64,000 bases of DNA from an uncultured Rubripirellula sp. (GCA_938045805.1 CALIBL010000017.1:46187-110186); one strand, 5' to 3'; shown: positions 37,192-46,759, counted from the stretch's first letter. Translations and numbers: made by a program. The notes: generated by a model not told the origin, from the sequence alone.

Positions 37192-37647
37192 ATGATCAAT
37201 GATTTAAAAACGAAACCAATGGAAATTCTATTGGTGGAAGATGGTTTGACGGATGCCAAAATGACCATGTTCGCTGTTCGACGTAGTCAAGTACATCATC
37301 GATTAACGCTGATGCGAACGCTTAAAGAATCTCTACGATTCTTCAAGCGACAATCAATTTACTCGCAAGCACCGACACCAGATCTTATTCTTCTAGATCT
37401 CATGCTTCCTGATGGATGCGGCCTCGATATTCTGGAAAGTGTCAATCAACTGGAGAGTCAACAGCGGCCGACCGTTGTAGCCCTAACGGCATCCAATGAC
37501 GACTCCCTTCGAGATCGTTGCCAAGCAATGGGCGTTCATGATTTCATGAAAAAACCAGTGCATGAACGCGAATTCATGCGGGTGGTTCGCGACCACAAGA
37601 AACTCATGATCCACTCAACACCTTTGTTATCAAAACCGACGTTCTAG
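37192..37647 (+). CDS. Single-domain response regulator, orphan
   Basis: 151 residues forming one CheY-like receiver domain. MEILLVEDGLTDAKM carries the acidic metal site, LILLDLMLPDGCGLDIL carries the phosphoryl-accepting Asp, VVALTAS the switch Thr, and DFMKKPV the conserved Lys. No output domain follows, so it probably acts by protein contact, like the Rcp1-type regulators it resembles. No histidine kinase lies nearby. The ATG at 37192 fits; a second Met at codon 10 (MEILLVEDG) is an alternative. It converges on sdhB, with a 7-bp stem (GTCATTC/GAATGAC, 37673-37690) between the stop codons. Confidence 0.92.
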   Translation: MINDLKTKPMEILLVEDGLTDAKMTMFAVRRSQVHHRLTLMRTLKESLRFFKRQSIYSQAPTPDLILLDLMLPDGCGLDILESVNQLESQQRPTVVALTASNDDSLRDRCQAMGVHDFMKKPVHEREFMRVVRDHKKLMIHSTPLLSKPTF

Positions 37648-37672
37648 TTTTGTCCAAAATCGGTATTCTCGG

Positions 37673-37690
37673 GTCATTCAATCGAATGAC
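37673..37690. terminator. Hairpin between the response regulator and sdhB
   Basis: GTCATTC, loop AATC, GAATGAC is a perfect 7-bp stem in the 116-base gap between two convergent genes. No T tract follows on either strand, so it may be a weak bidirectional terminator. Confidence 0.35.
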
Positions 37691-37763
37691 TAACTTGCCA
37701 ACCGTGTCAAACCTAGCATTCAAGACGAGAGCACGTGAACGGATCTGAGCTGATTGGTGGTCG

Positions 37764-38618
37764 TTACTTGTCAAACCACTTCTTCACAACATGCAAAGTT
37801 GACGCTCGACTTGCCTTTGCTATGGAAGTTGTCAGAGGTATTTCTTTGGGACAAACAGAGACGCAATTCTGCGCATTTCCACAAGCCTGAACCCCTCCGG
37901 GCCCAACGAGCGCTTCCATACGTTCGTTTGCCAGAGCCTTTCCGGTGGGGTGGTTGTTAAACAATACCGCCTGGGAAATGGCCTGAGGACCGAGGAAAGC
38001 TTGATCGTAGGCTTCGGCTTTTCGCCTCTCATAGGCTTCATCGGATTCATCCGAATACCGCTCCACCTCTACTTTGGTGTACTGCGGACATGCTTCCACG
38101 CAGCACCCACAACTCATACATTGGCTAAGTGGGTAATTTTGTTCCTGCGAAGATCGAAGTTGTCTTTCTCCTGGACCCATGTCGTAATAACTATCCACCG
38201 GAACCCAAGCTTTCACTCGCGTCAATCCGCGGAATAATCGCTGTCGATCAACCACAAGGTCACGAACCACTGGGAACTTACTCATGGGCTCCAAAACAAT
38301 CGTCGGCCCAGATTCCGCAATCAAACGATCAACTAAAGCGCTGCAACTCTGCCTGACTCGTCCGTTAATTTGCATCGTGCAAGAACCACAAACTTCTTCC
38401 AAGCAGCCACAATCCCATGCGACTGGGGACACTTGTTTACCATCAACGGTGACGGCACTGGCAGCTAATCTTTGAAGCACCGAAATGACGTTGAGTTCAG
38501 GTTCGTAGGGGATTCGGTGAGTTTCCCAATAGGGTCGCTTCCCTGGCCCATCCTGACGTTTAACGCGAACTGTAATGGTTTCAGGTCGATTGTTTTCAGA
38601 CGGTTCTGGAGCAATCAT
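37764..38618 (-). CDS. sdhB: Succinate dehydrogenase iron-sulfur subunit
   Basis: 284 residues from ATG 38618, preceded by AGGA seven bases upstream; an in-frame GTG at 38663 would add 15 residues. Three cluster motifs are visible: CGCLEEVCGSC plus a later Cys for 2Fe-2S, CMSCGCCVEACP for 4Fe-4S, and CGNAQNCVSVCP for 3Fe-4S. It passes electrons from the SdhA flavin to the membrane cytochrome and quinone, in the TCA cycle and respiratory chain. It is the last gene of sdhC-sdhA-sdhB, 97 bases after sdhA. Confidence 0.95.
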   Translation of the reverse strand: MIAPEPSENNRPETITVRVKRQDGPGKRPYWETHRIPYEPELNVISVLQRLAASAVTVDGKQVSPVAWDCGCLEEVCGSCTMQINGRVRQSCSALVDRLIAESGPTIVLEPMSKFPVVRDLVVDRQRLFRGLTRVKAWVPVDSYYDMGPGERQLRSSQEQNYPLSQCMSCGCCVEACPQYTKVEVERYSDESDEAYERRKAEAYDQAFLGPQAISQAVLFNNHPTGKALANERMEALVGPGGVQACGNAQNCVSVCPKEIPLTTSIAKASRASTLHVVKKWFDK

Positions 38619-38715
38619 TTTTCGTTCCTGATTCTCTAACTTAATTGTGATAAACGATGACACTTATCCCAAAACCCTAGACATTTACCATGTCTTAGGA
38701 TTTCACCTATTTCTC

Positions 38716-40704
38716 TCAGACTGTAGAGACCGCTCTAGATTTGTCGCTCGTCGGATTCTCAGCCCGCTCTTTCCAGACCTCTTCAATAACTTCTGCACCA
38801 ACCAAACCGTAAAGACGTGGCCTCGGCTTGATCAAGGAAGTATCGACATCTTCGTAGGTCAATTGAGGTTGATCGCTCGATGATTCCCAACGAGCAACAG
38901 TGCTTTTGAGATACTTCTGGTTGTTTTGATCAAACTCGTCGCACCATTTTTCGGCCTGCTCGCGACGCCCCACTGGATCGTCTGCCGTTAAAGATTGTTT
39001 CTGGAACTCAGGCTTGAAATGGGCGCCACGGCACTCATCTCTCTGAAGTGCACCTTTCAAAATACACTTGGCGATCGGGAACATGTCCTGAACTGATTTG
39101 GCAAAAATCACGTTTTGGTTCGTCCAGGTACCGGTGTCCGAAAGACTCACTTTCTTTGCTCGCTCGTGCAATTCATCGACTTTACTGAGAGCATCCTTTA
39201 ATTGGTCATTTCGTCGAACGACCGTGGCAACTCGAGTCATCAAATCACCGAGTTCTTGATGAATCAAATACGGGTTCTCCCCTTGACCGTTTTGACCGCC
39301 AAGAAGTGATTGGTGACGACTACCGTGTGACGCTAATGCACCCTCAATCAAGCTTGAAGAAACGTCGGCATGTCCCGAAGATTGCCCCTCGGCGTAGCTC
39401 AAAATCGAAGATCCGGTGAATAGCCCCGTGAAGATGCACGACAGGAGCGAGTTAGCACCGAGTCGATTAGCACCATGGTAGTGATAATCACACTCACCGA
39501 TTGCATAAAGTCCTTCGAGGCTAGTCATGTGATTACGAGGATCACCCGCTAGCAGACCCCCATCTCCGCTTTTCGCGTAGTCTGCCCAAAGGCCTCCCAT
39601 GCTGTAATGCACAGCAGGAAAAATCCGCATCGGCTCCGTCCTCGGGTCCACCCCCTGAAACTTCTCATAGATCTCGAGGATACCACCCAGCTTGCGATCT
39701 AACTCGGATTTGGGAAGGTGCGTCAAATCCAGATAGACACTCATGCGATCGGATTCAATACTCAAACCATCATTCACGCAGATATCAAAAATTTCTCGCG
39801 TCGCGATATCACGTGGTACGAGGTTGCCGTACTCTGGGTATCTCTCCTCGAGGAAGTAATACCGCTCCGAATCAGGGATCTGACGTGGAGCACGAACATC
39901 CTGAGCCTTACGCGGCACCCAAACTCTCCCGCCCTCGCCTCGGGCAGATTCGCTCATCAGCCTTAACTTATCACTGCCTGGAATCGCAGTCGGGTGGACC
40001 TGGATGAATTCTCCGTTGGCATAGTTGGCTCCAGCTTGGAAACAGCGACTCGCCGCACTACCCGTGCAGAACACACTCATGGTACTTCGACCGTAAATTA
40101 GTCCACACCCGCCGGTGGCGACGACAACTGCATCGGCCGGAAACGCTCGCATCTTCATCGAAACAAGGTCTTGCGCGACGACACCTCGGCATCGATTGTT
40201 TTCGTCTAGGATTGGACCGAGAAAATCCCAAAATTCATACTTGTTGACCCTTCCCTGCGATTCCCACCTGCGGACCTGCTCATCCAATCCGTAGAGCAGT
40301 TGCTGACCTGTCGTGGCACCGGCAAACGCAGTTCTTTTATAAAGTGTTCCACCGAAACGCCGACGATCAATAAATCCTTCGCCTGTGCGGTTAAACGGAA
40401 CCCCAAGACGATCCATGAGGTCGATGACCTTGGGCGCCCAATAGGCCATTTCTTTGACTGGCGGTTGGTGATTCAAAAAATCACCCCCGTACACGGTGTC
40501 ATCAAAGTGCTTCCACTCGCTATCACCAAGCTGCCGTGTTTGGTCGTTGCAACTATTGATCCCACCTTGAGCACAAACACTGTGAGACCGCTTCACTGGT
40601 GTAAGGCTAATCAAATCAACTTCGACACCCAACTCGGCAAGCTTCATTGTCGATGCTAGACCCGCTAGACCTCCGCCAATGACCACTACACGATGCTTTG
40701 CCAT
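38716..40704 (-). CDS. sdhA: Succinate dehydrogenase flavoprotein subunit
   Basis: 662 residues. The FAD-binding dinucleotide motif VVIGGGLAGLAS is followed by SHSVCAQGGINS, where the His of S-H-S is the expected covalent FAD ligand. The active site holds HPTAIPGSDKLRLMSESARGEGGRVWVP with catalytic Arg and His; HYSMGGLWADY and ANRLGANSLLSC are typical. The enzyme oxidises succinate to fumarate on the inner face of the cytoplasmic membrane. Length and order (C-A-B) match the cytochrome b558-type complexes of planctomycetes, Bacteroidetes and Bacillus. The gap to sdhC is 110 bases. Confidence 0.96.
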   Translation of the reverse strand: MAKHRVVVIGGGLAGLASTMKLAELGVEVDLISLTPVKRSHSVCAQGGINSCNDQTRQLGDSEWKHFDDTVYGGDFLNHQPPVKEMAYWAPKVIDLMDRLGVPFNRTGEGFIDRRRFGGTLYKRTAFAGATTGQQLLYGLDEQVRRWESQGRVNKYEFWDFLGPILDENNRCRGVVAQDLVSMKMRAFPADAVVVATGGCGLIYGRSTMSVFCTGSAASRCFQAGANYANGEFIQVHPTAIPGSDKLRLMSESARGEGGRVWVPRKAQDVRAPRQIPDSERYYFLEERYPEYGNLVPRDIATREIFDICVNDGLSIESDRMSVYLDLTHLPKSELDRKLGGILEIYEKFQGVDPRTEPMRIFPAVHYSMGGLWADYAKSGDGGLLAGDPRNHMTSLEGLYAIGECDYHYHGANRLGANSLLSCIFTGLFTGSSILSYAEGQSSGHADVSSSLIEGALASHGSRHQSLLGGQNGQGENPYLIHQELGDLMTRVATVVRRNDQLKDALSKVDELHERAKKVSLSDTGTWTNQNVIFAKSVQDMFPIAKCILKGALQRDECRGAHFKPEFQKQSLTADDPVGRREQAEKWCDEFDQNNQKYLKSTVARWESSSDQPQLTYEDVDTSLIKPRPRLYGLVGAEVIEEVWKERAENPTSDKSRAVSTV

Positions 40705-40814
40705 CTTTGAATTACCGTAATATCAAGAAATAGATTGAGTGAAATTAAAAATTCGCAACCAAACTTCACAAATAACATCTGGGATGAGCTTACTAGAGCG
40801 ACACCCAATCAGTG

Positions 40815-41642
40815 TCATTCGCTGACAACCTCGACCGACCCCAGGTCAACGTTTGATCGTTTCGCAGGATTGTCAGTCACCATCCCAGATGCCGTTGCCG
40901 AGTCGTACATGCGATTTTCAACCTCGACCATTGCCGCGGCATCCTCTGCATTTGGAGATACAGCCGCCCACCACGCACTCACACCGATGATCGCTAAACC
41001 AACCCCGATCACCGTGCACAAATTACTCGCTCTCTTTTGGGCCGTTGGTGAAACCCATAACCCCCAAGTAATCCCCGCGGTCCAAAGGCCGTTAGCAAAA
41101 TGGTAGATACAAGACATGACACCCACCAAGTAAAAAGCCGGCCAGACCACCCCCTCCATCGCCAAAACCAGCGTGCTAGCGGCATTAAAAGGGCGGAATG
41201 ACGCGAACCCCTGCGGTCGAACCACAGCCAACCAAAAATCGCTGTGAAACCATCCATGGAGATGTAGGATGTGAAAGAAAAGGTAAACCAGAGCAATCAC
41301 TCCGGTCCATCTTTGGAACGTATAACGTCGATTGCTCGCAAAGCGGTACTGGCTGCTATTGATTTGACCTGTCTTTGAAATCCACACCCCAATCACCGCA
41401 TGAAACACCAGAGGCGAAAAAATGAGCCCCCACTCAATCAACGGTAGTAGTTTCCCAGGACTGTGAATCAGATAAACCGCTCGCTGAAAAGTCTCAGGAG
41501 CGTTCAACAGACTCGCATTTGTAGCCAAGTGCACGACCATATAAAGACCGAGCGGAACGATTCCCAACAAGGAATGAAGCCGTCGAATCGCAAATTCGTG
41601 CCTGAGAAAAAAACTCGTCTCAGCGCTGGAGGAAAAGCTCAT
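40815..41642 (-). CDS. sdhC: Succinate dehydrogenase cytochrome b558 subunit
   Basis: 275 residues with five hydrophobic helices, the single-subunit anchor layout of b558-type complexes. Histidines suited to heme axial ligation occur in RRLHSLLGIVPLGLYMVVHLATN, in SPLVFHAVIGVWI, in YLFFHILHLHGW and in SCIYHFANGLW. It anchors SdhAB, binds heme b and hands electrons to menaquinone. The C-terminal 40 residues are acidic and probably cytoplasmic. It is the first gene of the operon, with a 600-base spacer upstream that should contain the promoter. Confidence 0.93.
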   Translation of the reverse strand: MSFSSSAETSFFLRHEFAIRRLHSLLGIVPLGLYMVVHLATNASLLNAPETFQRAVYLIHSPGKLLPLIEWGLIFSPLVFHAVIGVWISKTGQINSSQYRFASNRRYTFQRWTGVIALVYLFFHILHLHGWFHSDFWLAVVRPQGFASFRPFNAASTLVLAMEGVVWPAFYLVGVMSCIYHFANGLWTAGITWGLWVSPTAQKRASNLCTVIGVGLAIIGVSAWWAAVSPNAEDAAAMVEVENRMYDSATASGMVTDNPAKRSNVDLGSVEVVSE

Positions 41643-42240
41643 AGGAAGACTGCAAAGCGTTATGTGGTTTCTTAGACTAACCGATGGCGAAAGATCGTCT
41701 TAACGGATGTTGGAGTGTACCATCTGATCCAGTTAAATTCCGCCCATCAGAATGTAAAGGGGTTCGAGCGTGAAGAACTCGCTGTTAAAGGTATCGATGC
41801 TCGCTCACACCTCCAAGGGATGCCTCAAACTGCGTACCTCTGGACTCGGGGAAACCGTGGCGACAGGTAGCCAGCGGTGATTCCAATCGGGAACCAGGTG
41901 GCATTTTTTTCAAAAAACGGCGATAATTCACGAACGGATGACACGAGCTCTGCATGACGGATTGATCGACCAGAAATCAATTTGCGTGCAGATGCAGTAA
42001 TAAAAAGCCCGCGAATCACCAATCACAGGCAGTTCATTCCCTATTTCTAACCGAACTATTACACAATTGGACTCACGACAATCCCTATTGTCTGAGACCG
42101 CGAGAGCAAGAGCGAGAGATTATCGGCACGCTTCAGGTTTTTCATTCACCACAATCATGACACAAAGCGTTAGGTTAGTATTGAAATTCCGTCTCTGAAG
42201 TGACCGCCTGTCGTAACTCTCGACCAATTCCTGATTCTGA
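41643..42240. other. 598-base spacer between divergent sdhC and GntP-type genes
   Basis: No gene is supported. The expected sdhCAB and permease promoters are here. A near-palindromic T/A run (TTTTTTTCAAAAAA at about 41905-41918) and a weak TGGC/GCCA stem near 41857-41875 are the only structures noticed. Confidence 0.4.
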
Positions 42241-43692
42241 ATGAATATCTGGCTACTCGTTATTTCGGCTGTCCTGGTAGTCCTCGTCTGTATTCTCGTG
42301 TTTCGGCTGCACGCCTTTCTGACCTTGCTGCTGGCTGGGCTGTTGGTATCAGCCCTTATGGGGGATGCTGCTGTCGAGAGGTATGTCGAAACTCAGGTTA
42401 GTCATGAACAAATGACGTCGAAGGAGGCGGCCAAGCTAATCTCTAAACCGGCACTAATGACGGCGCCAGTGCGATTGGCCACCGAATTTGGCGCTACTGC
42501 GGGGAAGATTGGTATCTTGATAGGATTGGCGAGCATCATCGGTCAATGCCTAATGGAATCGGGGGCTGCGAAGGTTATCGTTGACCGTCTCCTTCTGCTC
42601 ACGGGACCAAAACGGGCGCCCGAGGCGATGGCAGCCAGTTCGTTTGTTTTGGGCATTCCTGTTTTCTTCGACACCGTTTTCTATCTGATGGTGCCTCTCG
42701 CACGCTCACTAAGGCAACGTCTCGGTAAAGATTACGTGCTTTTCATTTTGTCTATCCTTGCGGGCGGTTCGATTGCACATTCATTAATTCCTCCGACTCC
42801 CGGCCCGTTAACTGTGGCGGGGGAACTTGGAATTGACATCTCAACGATGTTATTTGCAGGTCTGGCAATTGGCGGCTGCAGCAGCATCTTATCCTTGGCA
42901 ATTGCTCGCCTGATCAATCGATGCGTCGAAATCCCGCTTAGGGACTTAAATGATTTACCTGACGCTAATCCGATTGACGTCGATCAAAATACAAACCCGC
43001 AAGAGACGACCCCATCTCTAACACGTTCACTCGCCCCGATCGTCATTCCGGTGGTCTTGATTACCATCGGAGCACTGGCAGAACGTTTGAAGGGAACTTG
43101 GATACCGGCTGTAACACTGACCGACTTTGTTCTCTTCCTCGCTAATAAAAATGTTGCAATCGCCATTGGAGCAGCGTTCGCTTTATCACTCAGGCACTTT
43201 TGCCCGCCTACTAATCGCGATTCTCTGATCACGCGTTCCCTTGCATCCGCTGGAAATATTATTCTTATCACCGCGGCCGGTGGCGCTTTTGGAGCAATGT
43301 TACGGCAAGCGGGCATAGGTGAGGCTGTTGGAGCTCACGCGCAGGGAGTGCCGGGACTGCTTCTGCTCGTGGTGGCATTTTGCCTCACAGCCTCCATTCG
43401 AACCCTCCAAGGATCAGCAACGGTCGCAATGATCACTGCCGCTGGCATCCTTCAGGGATTCAGCAACGAGACGCTCCCTTATCATCCTGTCTATCTAGCA
43501 ATGGCGATTGGCGCCGGAAGTAAACCCGTGTCGTGGATGACCGATAGTGCTTTTTGGGTGATGACACGCATGAGTGGTATGACGGAAGCCGAGGGGCTTC
43601 GAGTGATTACTCCGATGAGTATCGGCTTAGGCTTATCTGCTTTGTTCTTCACCATGTTATTCGCTACTTTTTTTCCCTTTCCACTAAGTTGA
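42241..43692 (+). CDS. GntP family permease
   Basis: 483 residues, a very hydrophobic inner-membrane transporter with about 12 helices. The N-terminus MNIWLLVISAVLVVLVCILVFRLHAFLTLLLAGLL and the motifs GQCLMESGAAKVIVDRL, FDTVFYLMVPLARSLR, HSLIPPTPGPL, AAGGAFGAMLRQAGIG and RTLQGSATVAMITAAG are those of gluconate:proton symporters and relatives. The substrate may be gluconate or another hydroxy-acid and cannot be fixed by eye. It is followed after 13 bases by an M24 peptidase gene in the same direction. The start is ATG 42241. Confidence 0.92.
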   Translation: MNIWLLVISAVLVVLVCILVFRLHAFLTLLLAGLLVSALMGDAAVERYVETQVSHEQMTSKEAAKLISKPALMTAPVRLATEFGATAGKIGILIGLASIIGQCLMESGAAKVIVDRLLLLTGPKRAPEAMAASSFVLGIPVFFDTVFYLMVPLARSLRQRLGKDYVLFILSILAGGSIAHSLIPPTPGPLTVAGELGIDISTMLFAGLAIGGCSSILSLAIARLINRCVEIPLRDLNDLPDANPIDVDQNTNPQETTPSLTRSLAPIVIPVVLITIGALAERLKGTWIPAVTLTDFVLFLANKNVAIAIGAAFALSLRHFCPPTNRDSLITRSLASAGNIILITAAGGAFGAMLRQAGIGEAVGAHAQGVPGLLLLVVAFCLTASIRTLQGSATVAMITAAGILQGFSNETLPYHPVYLAMAIGAGSKPVSWMTDSAFWVMTRMSGMTEAEGLRVITPMSIGLGLSALFFTMLFATFFPFPLS

Positions 43693-43705
43693 AGTGGTTC
43701 CACCA

Positions 43706-44854
43706 ATGAAAACAGCACCCTCATCTGCTCGAATTCTCGCCGGGTTCCCAGATAAAAACGCGTCACTGTTTAAACGTCTTGGTGTACCACTGGGAGACCC
43801 AGCGGCTTGGATCGAACTCGATTCTCGTCGAATCGCACTGGTTCGCGACTTGGAAATGGACCGAGTAGTCAAAATGAGCCACGCAGATGAAGTGACCTGT
43901 CCCGCTGAACATGCGCCTCCTTTTGGCTTGAGCCCAGACCGAGAAACAGCGACCGCCCAAGCGGCAACACAATTATTACGTGCTGCAAAAGTAGAAGAAG
44001 TCTTTGCTGACCGTTCGCTTCCGTACATTTATGCGTGGCACTTGCAGGAAGCCGAAATCTCCGTTCGGTATGATGAATCTTTAGGCGTTACCGATCGTCG
44101 GCAGAAGACTCACCAAGAGATTGAGGGGCTTATCAAAGCACAAAAAACGACTGAAACCGTCATGCAAATCCTGTGTGAACGAGTCGCAAAATGCGAGGCC
44201 AATTCGGACGGCTTTCTAATTTATGACCATTGCGAATTAACTTGCGAGCGTCTTCGTTCGATGGCGGCCATTGAGTTCATGCAACGGGGATTTAGCATGG
44301 GCCATGGTGCTATCTGCGCAACCGCTCCTCACGTTGCTGACTGCCACCACCCCGGCGAAGGAAAGCTCAAAACGGGAGTCCCAGTGATCATTGATTTGTT
44401 TCCAAGAGATGATTCAACCAGACTCTGGGGTGACTGCACACGAACCGTGGTGAATGGCGAAGCTTCTGAGACCGTGAAGTCCATGCACAAGGCAGTACTT
44501 GATGCCAAAGCAGCCTCAACTGCTGTTCTCCGTGCCGGTAGTACGGGTGACGCTGTTCACAAAGCGGCGGAAAATCGCTTGTTGGCTCATGGCTACCCAA
44601 TCTCACGCGGCGAAATCACCAACCAACCAAGCATTCAACATGGAACCGGCCACGGTATTGGGCTAGACGTTCACGAACCGATCTTGCTTGACCATGGTGG
44701 TGGTCAATTACTTGAGGGGGAAGTCTTTACGATCGAGCCGGGCCTTTACGGACGCGAAGACGGGGGCGTAAGAGTGGAAGACATGCTCGTGGTCACGAAT
44801 GCAGAAGCCCGCAACCTCAATCAATTGCATGATGGACTGTGCTGGGATAACTAA
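43706..44854 (+). CDS. M24 family metallopeptidase (Xaa-Pro peptidase-like)
   Basis: 382 residues from ATG 43706; GTG 43694 is also in frame. The C-terminal pita-bread domain has the five metal ligands of the family: VIIDLFPRDDSTRLWGDCTRT with two Asp, HGTGHGIGLDVHEP with His, EGEVFTIEPGLY with Glu and GGVRVEDMLVV with Glu. The N-terminal creatinase-like domain runs to about residue 170. It should cleave Xaa-Pro bonds or act as a related hydrolase in the cytoplasm. Tight linkage to the permease (stop at 43692) suggests an operon, although the substrates do not obviously match. Confidence 0.88.
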   Translation: MKTAPSSARILAGFPDKNASLFKRLGVPLGDPAAWIELDSRRIALVRDLEMDRVVKMSHADEVTCPAEHAPPFGLSPDRETATAQAATQLLRAAKVEEVFADRSLPYIYAWHLQEAEISVRYDESLGVTDRRQKTHQEIEGLIKAQKTTETVMQILCERVAKCEANSDGFLIYDHCELTCERLRSMAAIEFMQRGFSMGHGAICATAPHVADCHHPGEGKLKTGVPVIIDLFPRDDSTRLWGDCTRTVVNGEASETVKSMHKAVLDAKAASTAVLRAGSTGDAVHKAAENRLLAHGYPISRGEITNQPSIQHGTGHGIGLDVHEPILLDHGGGQLLEGEVFTIEPGLYGREDGGVRVEDMLVVTNAEARNLNQLHDGLCWDN

Positions 44855-44905
44855 AGCTTTTTAGACATTGGGTGTCTCAAATCATGAGCCGCTCAATGCC
44901 TGAGG

Positions 44906-45691
44906 CTACGGCAACCGTTCGGGCGTTTTTCCTTCAACGATGATCTCTGAGAGAGCCTTGCGAAGCGGATCGTCATCAGGTCCGCAAAAGCCCCAATGCT
45001 GATGTTTCCGCCAACCCTCGGCATACTCAAACCGTTGGCTCATCCGACCAACCTGTCGGCTCATTTCTCGAAGGGTTTCTAGGTAGCTATCCTGACCCTG
45101 ACTTTCATCCAACCACTGCTTTTGGCTGGCATGACAAGCAAGAGCCTTCACCTTTTCATTGATCACATCTGTTTCATCAACATAAAAATGCGGAAAAACA
45201 GGATCGCCTAATGGAGTAGTATTACCGATTGGCTGAGCGTGGTAGACCGTTACGGGATCCGCGAATACATCAACAGGCGGATCGCTAACTAAGTTAGGCA
45301 TGTAATGAGAAAATGCGGCGCTTACAGCAAGCTTACATGCAATTTCATGATCTTCCATGTAGTCAACTGGTGAGTGAGTCAACACAATCGAGGGCTTCGC
45401 TTGCCGAACGACAGCGGTCACTTTCTTAAGATTTTCCGTGGTGTAGCAAGCCTCCATGTCAGCGTAAATTGGCGGATAGAAAGTTGCTCCAAGGTGGCGA
45501 CACGAAGCCTTTGCTTCCTCCAACCGAGTGGCAGCACAATCTTCTTGACTGAGAACAGTACTGCCTCGTGAACCATCGCACAGGTTCATGTAATGAAGGT
45601 CCCAACCTCGCTTCGCCAATTGTAGAAGAGTCCCTGTATACAAGAATTCAATATCGTCGGGATGAGCAGCGATGGCGAGTACAGAGGGCAT
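44906..45691 (-). CDS. PIG-L family zinc deacetylase
   Basis: 261 residues, cytoplasmic. The N-terminus VLAIAAHPDDIEFLYTG contains the A-H-P-D-D zinc and base motif, and ILTHSPVDYMEDHEIACKLA contains the second zinc histidine (H-E). NLCDGSRGST matches the family. LmbE/PIG-L enzymes deacetylate N-acetylglucosaminyl compounds, such as bacillithiol or mycothiol precursors and surface glycans; the substrate here is not known. The start is ATG 45691. It converges with the M24 gene (51 bases apart) and lies 146 bases downstream of the leucine-rich-repeat gene. Confidence 0.9.
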   Translation of the reverse strand: MPSVLAIAAHPDDIEFLYTGTLLQLAKRGWDLHYMNLCDGSRGSTVLSQEDCAATRLEEAKASCRHLGATFYPPIYADMEACYTTENLKKVTAVVRQAKPSIVLTHSPVDYMEDHEIACKLAVSAAFSHYMPNLVSDPPVDVFADPVTVYHAQPIGNTTPLGDPVFPHFYVDETDVINEKVKALACHASQKQWLDESQGQDSYLETLREMSRQVGRMSQRFEYAEGWRKHQHWGFCGPDDDPLRKALSEIIVEGKTPERLP

Positions 45692-45837
45692 TTGACCTGT
45701 CCTGCAAAGGAATGAAGAATTCGAGGGGTCATTCTAATAGGATCAAGTACGCTTGGAAAACACCCATACTCCCTCGCTCATTCGCGCGCTCAATGACGTG
45801 CGAAAGTGAGTCCCTGCATCAAGATCAAATATGCCAA

Positions 45838-46581
45838 TTACTCATCATGCTGATGAGCCTGTGGGTCTCGATCGTGATGTTGCTGATTGACATGAACATG
45901 CAAATTCGGCACGACTTCAAACAACCACTCCCATCCGTTCTCGGTCACAAGCGAGTCATCAAGATACAGGGATTGTAATTTTGGCATTCTTGCAATGATT
46001 TTCAAACCTTCATCATCAATTGGCACACCGATCAAGTGAAGACTCCTGAGCGATTTGATTTTGGCAAACTCACTCGCAGCGGCGTTTGTCAGACCGGGCG
46101 AGCCCATCCGTAACTGCCTCAACGCAGGTAGCTTCGACAATTCGGCAATCCCCGCATCTGTGCAATTTGCGTGCGGCAAATTCAAATACCATAGAGAATT
46201 CAGCGTAGCTATTTGCCGCAAACCCTTATTCGTGATAGGTGATCTTCGTAATCGTAAATGACGCAATTCATCGAGTTGCGAGATCACACTGATCGCACCA
46301 TCCGAAATGGCACCGTTATCGAGGATCAAGGTCTCTAACCAAGTTGCGTTCCCTATCCGACCCATCATCTGATCTGTGACCTCAAAATCCGTGATCTGAA
46401 GGTTCACTTCCCTGTCAATCATGATCTGATTTAGCAGATCATTGAATTCCTTTTTGCTATCGACATCGGCGTCTGGCTGCACGATCTCGGACTTCATCGT
46501 AGAAAGCCTGTTAAGCCACCACGCACCGGAAGAAAAACTGAAAAGACTTATCAGGAAAATAATCGACCGACGACGAAACAT
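45838..46581 (-). CDS. Leucine-rich-repeat protein with N-terminal membrane anchor
   Basis: 247 residues from ATG 46581; a GTG at 46614 is possible. An N-terminal hydrophobic helix (RSIIFLISLFSFSSGAWW) anchors or exports it. Residues about 80-220 contain six repeats of about 24 residues with the pattern L-x-x-L-x-L, as in LETLILDNGAISD, LRHLRLRRSPITN, LWYLNLPHANCTD, LRQLRMGSPGLTN, LRSLHLIGVPIDD and LQSLYLDDSLVTE, typical of the planctomycete LRR type. The tail NLHVHVNQQHHDRDPQAHQHDE is strikingly rich in His and might bind metal. The function is probably protein interaction. Confidence 0.75.
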   Translation of the reverse strand: MFRRRSIIFLISLFSFSSGAWWLNRLSTMKSEIVQPDADVDSKKEFNDLLNQIMIDREVNLQITDFEVTDQMMGRIGNATWLETLILDNGAISDGAISVISQLDELRHLRLRRSPITNKGLRQIATLNSLWYLNLPHANCTDAGIAELSKLPALRQLRMGSPGLTNAAASEFAKIKSLRSLHLIGVPIDDEGLKIIARMPKLQSLYLDDSLVTENGWEWLFEVVPNLHVHVNQQHHDRDPQAHQHDE

Positions 46582-46646
46582 TATTGCCCCGCACCCTACG
46601 AAGAACCGAACCACCTATCTCATAAGAAAACGCCGCGAACCATTAG

Positions 46647-46708
46647 CAGGTAAGAAAACTCGTTTCAGCACGTCGAAGACGAAACGAAAAAGCGGTTTTC
46701 TTAACCTG
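46647..46708 (-). promoter_or_regulatory. Long imperfect inverted repeat upstream of the LRR gene
   Basis: CAGGTAAGAAAAC (46647-46659) pairs with GTTTTCTTAACCTG (46695-46708) with one bulged base. Inside, TCGTTTC (46660-46666) pairs with GAAACGA (46681-46687), and CGTC/GACG can form the tip. It lies 65 bases upstream of the LRR gene ATG, so it probably forms part of its leader or a small structured RNA. Confidence 0.45.
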
Positions 46709-46759
46709 TCTCTCTTACTGCGCTGACAGGATTAAGGAATAACCTCATGAAATAATCAA

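Noticed and set aside
41825..42022. 65-residue open frame on the minus strand upstream of sdhC
   Set aside because: No ribosome-binding site and no recognisable domain, and it lies in a promoter spacer.
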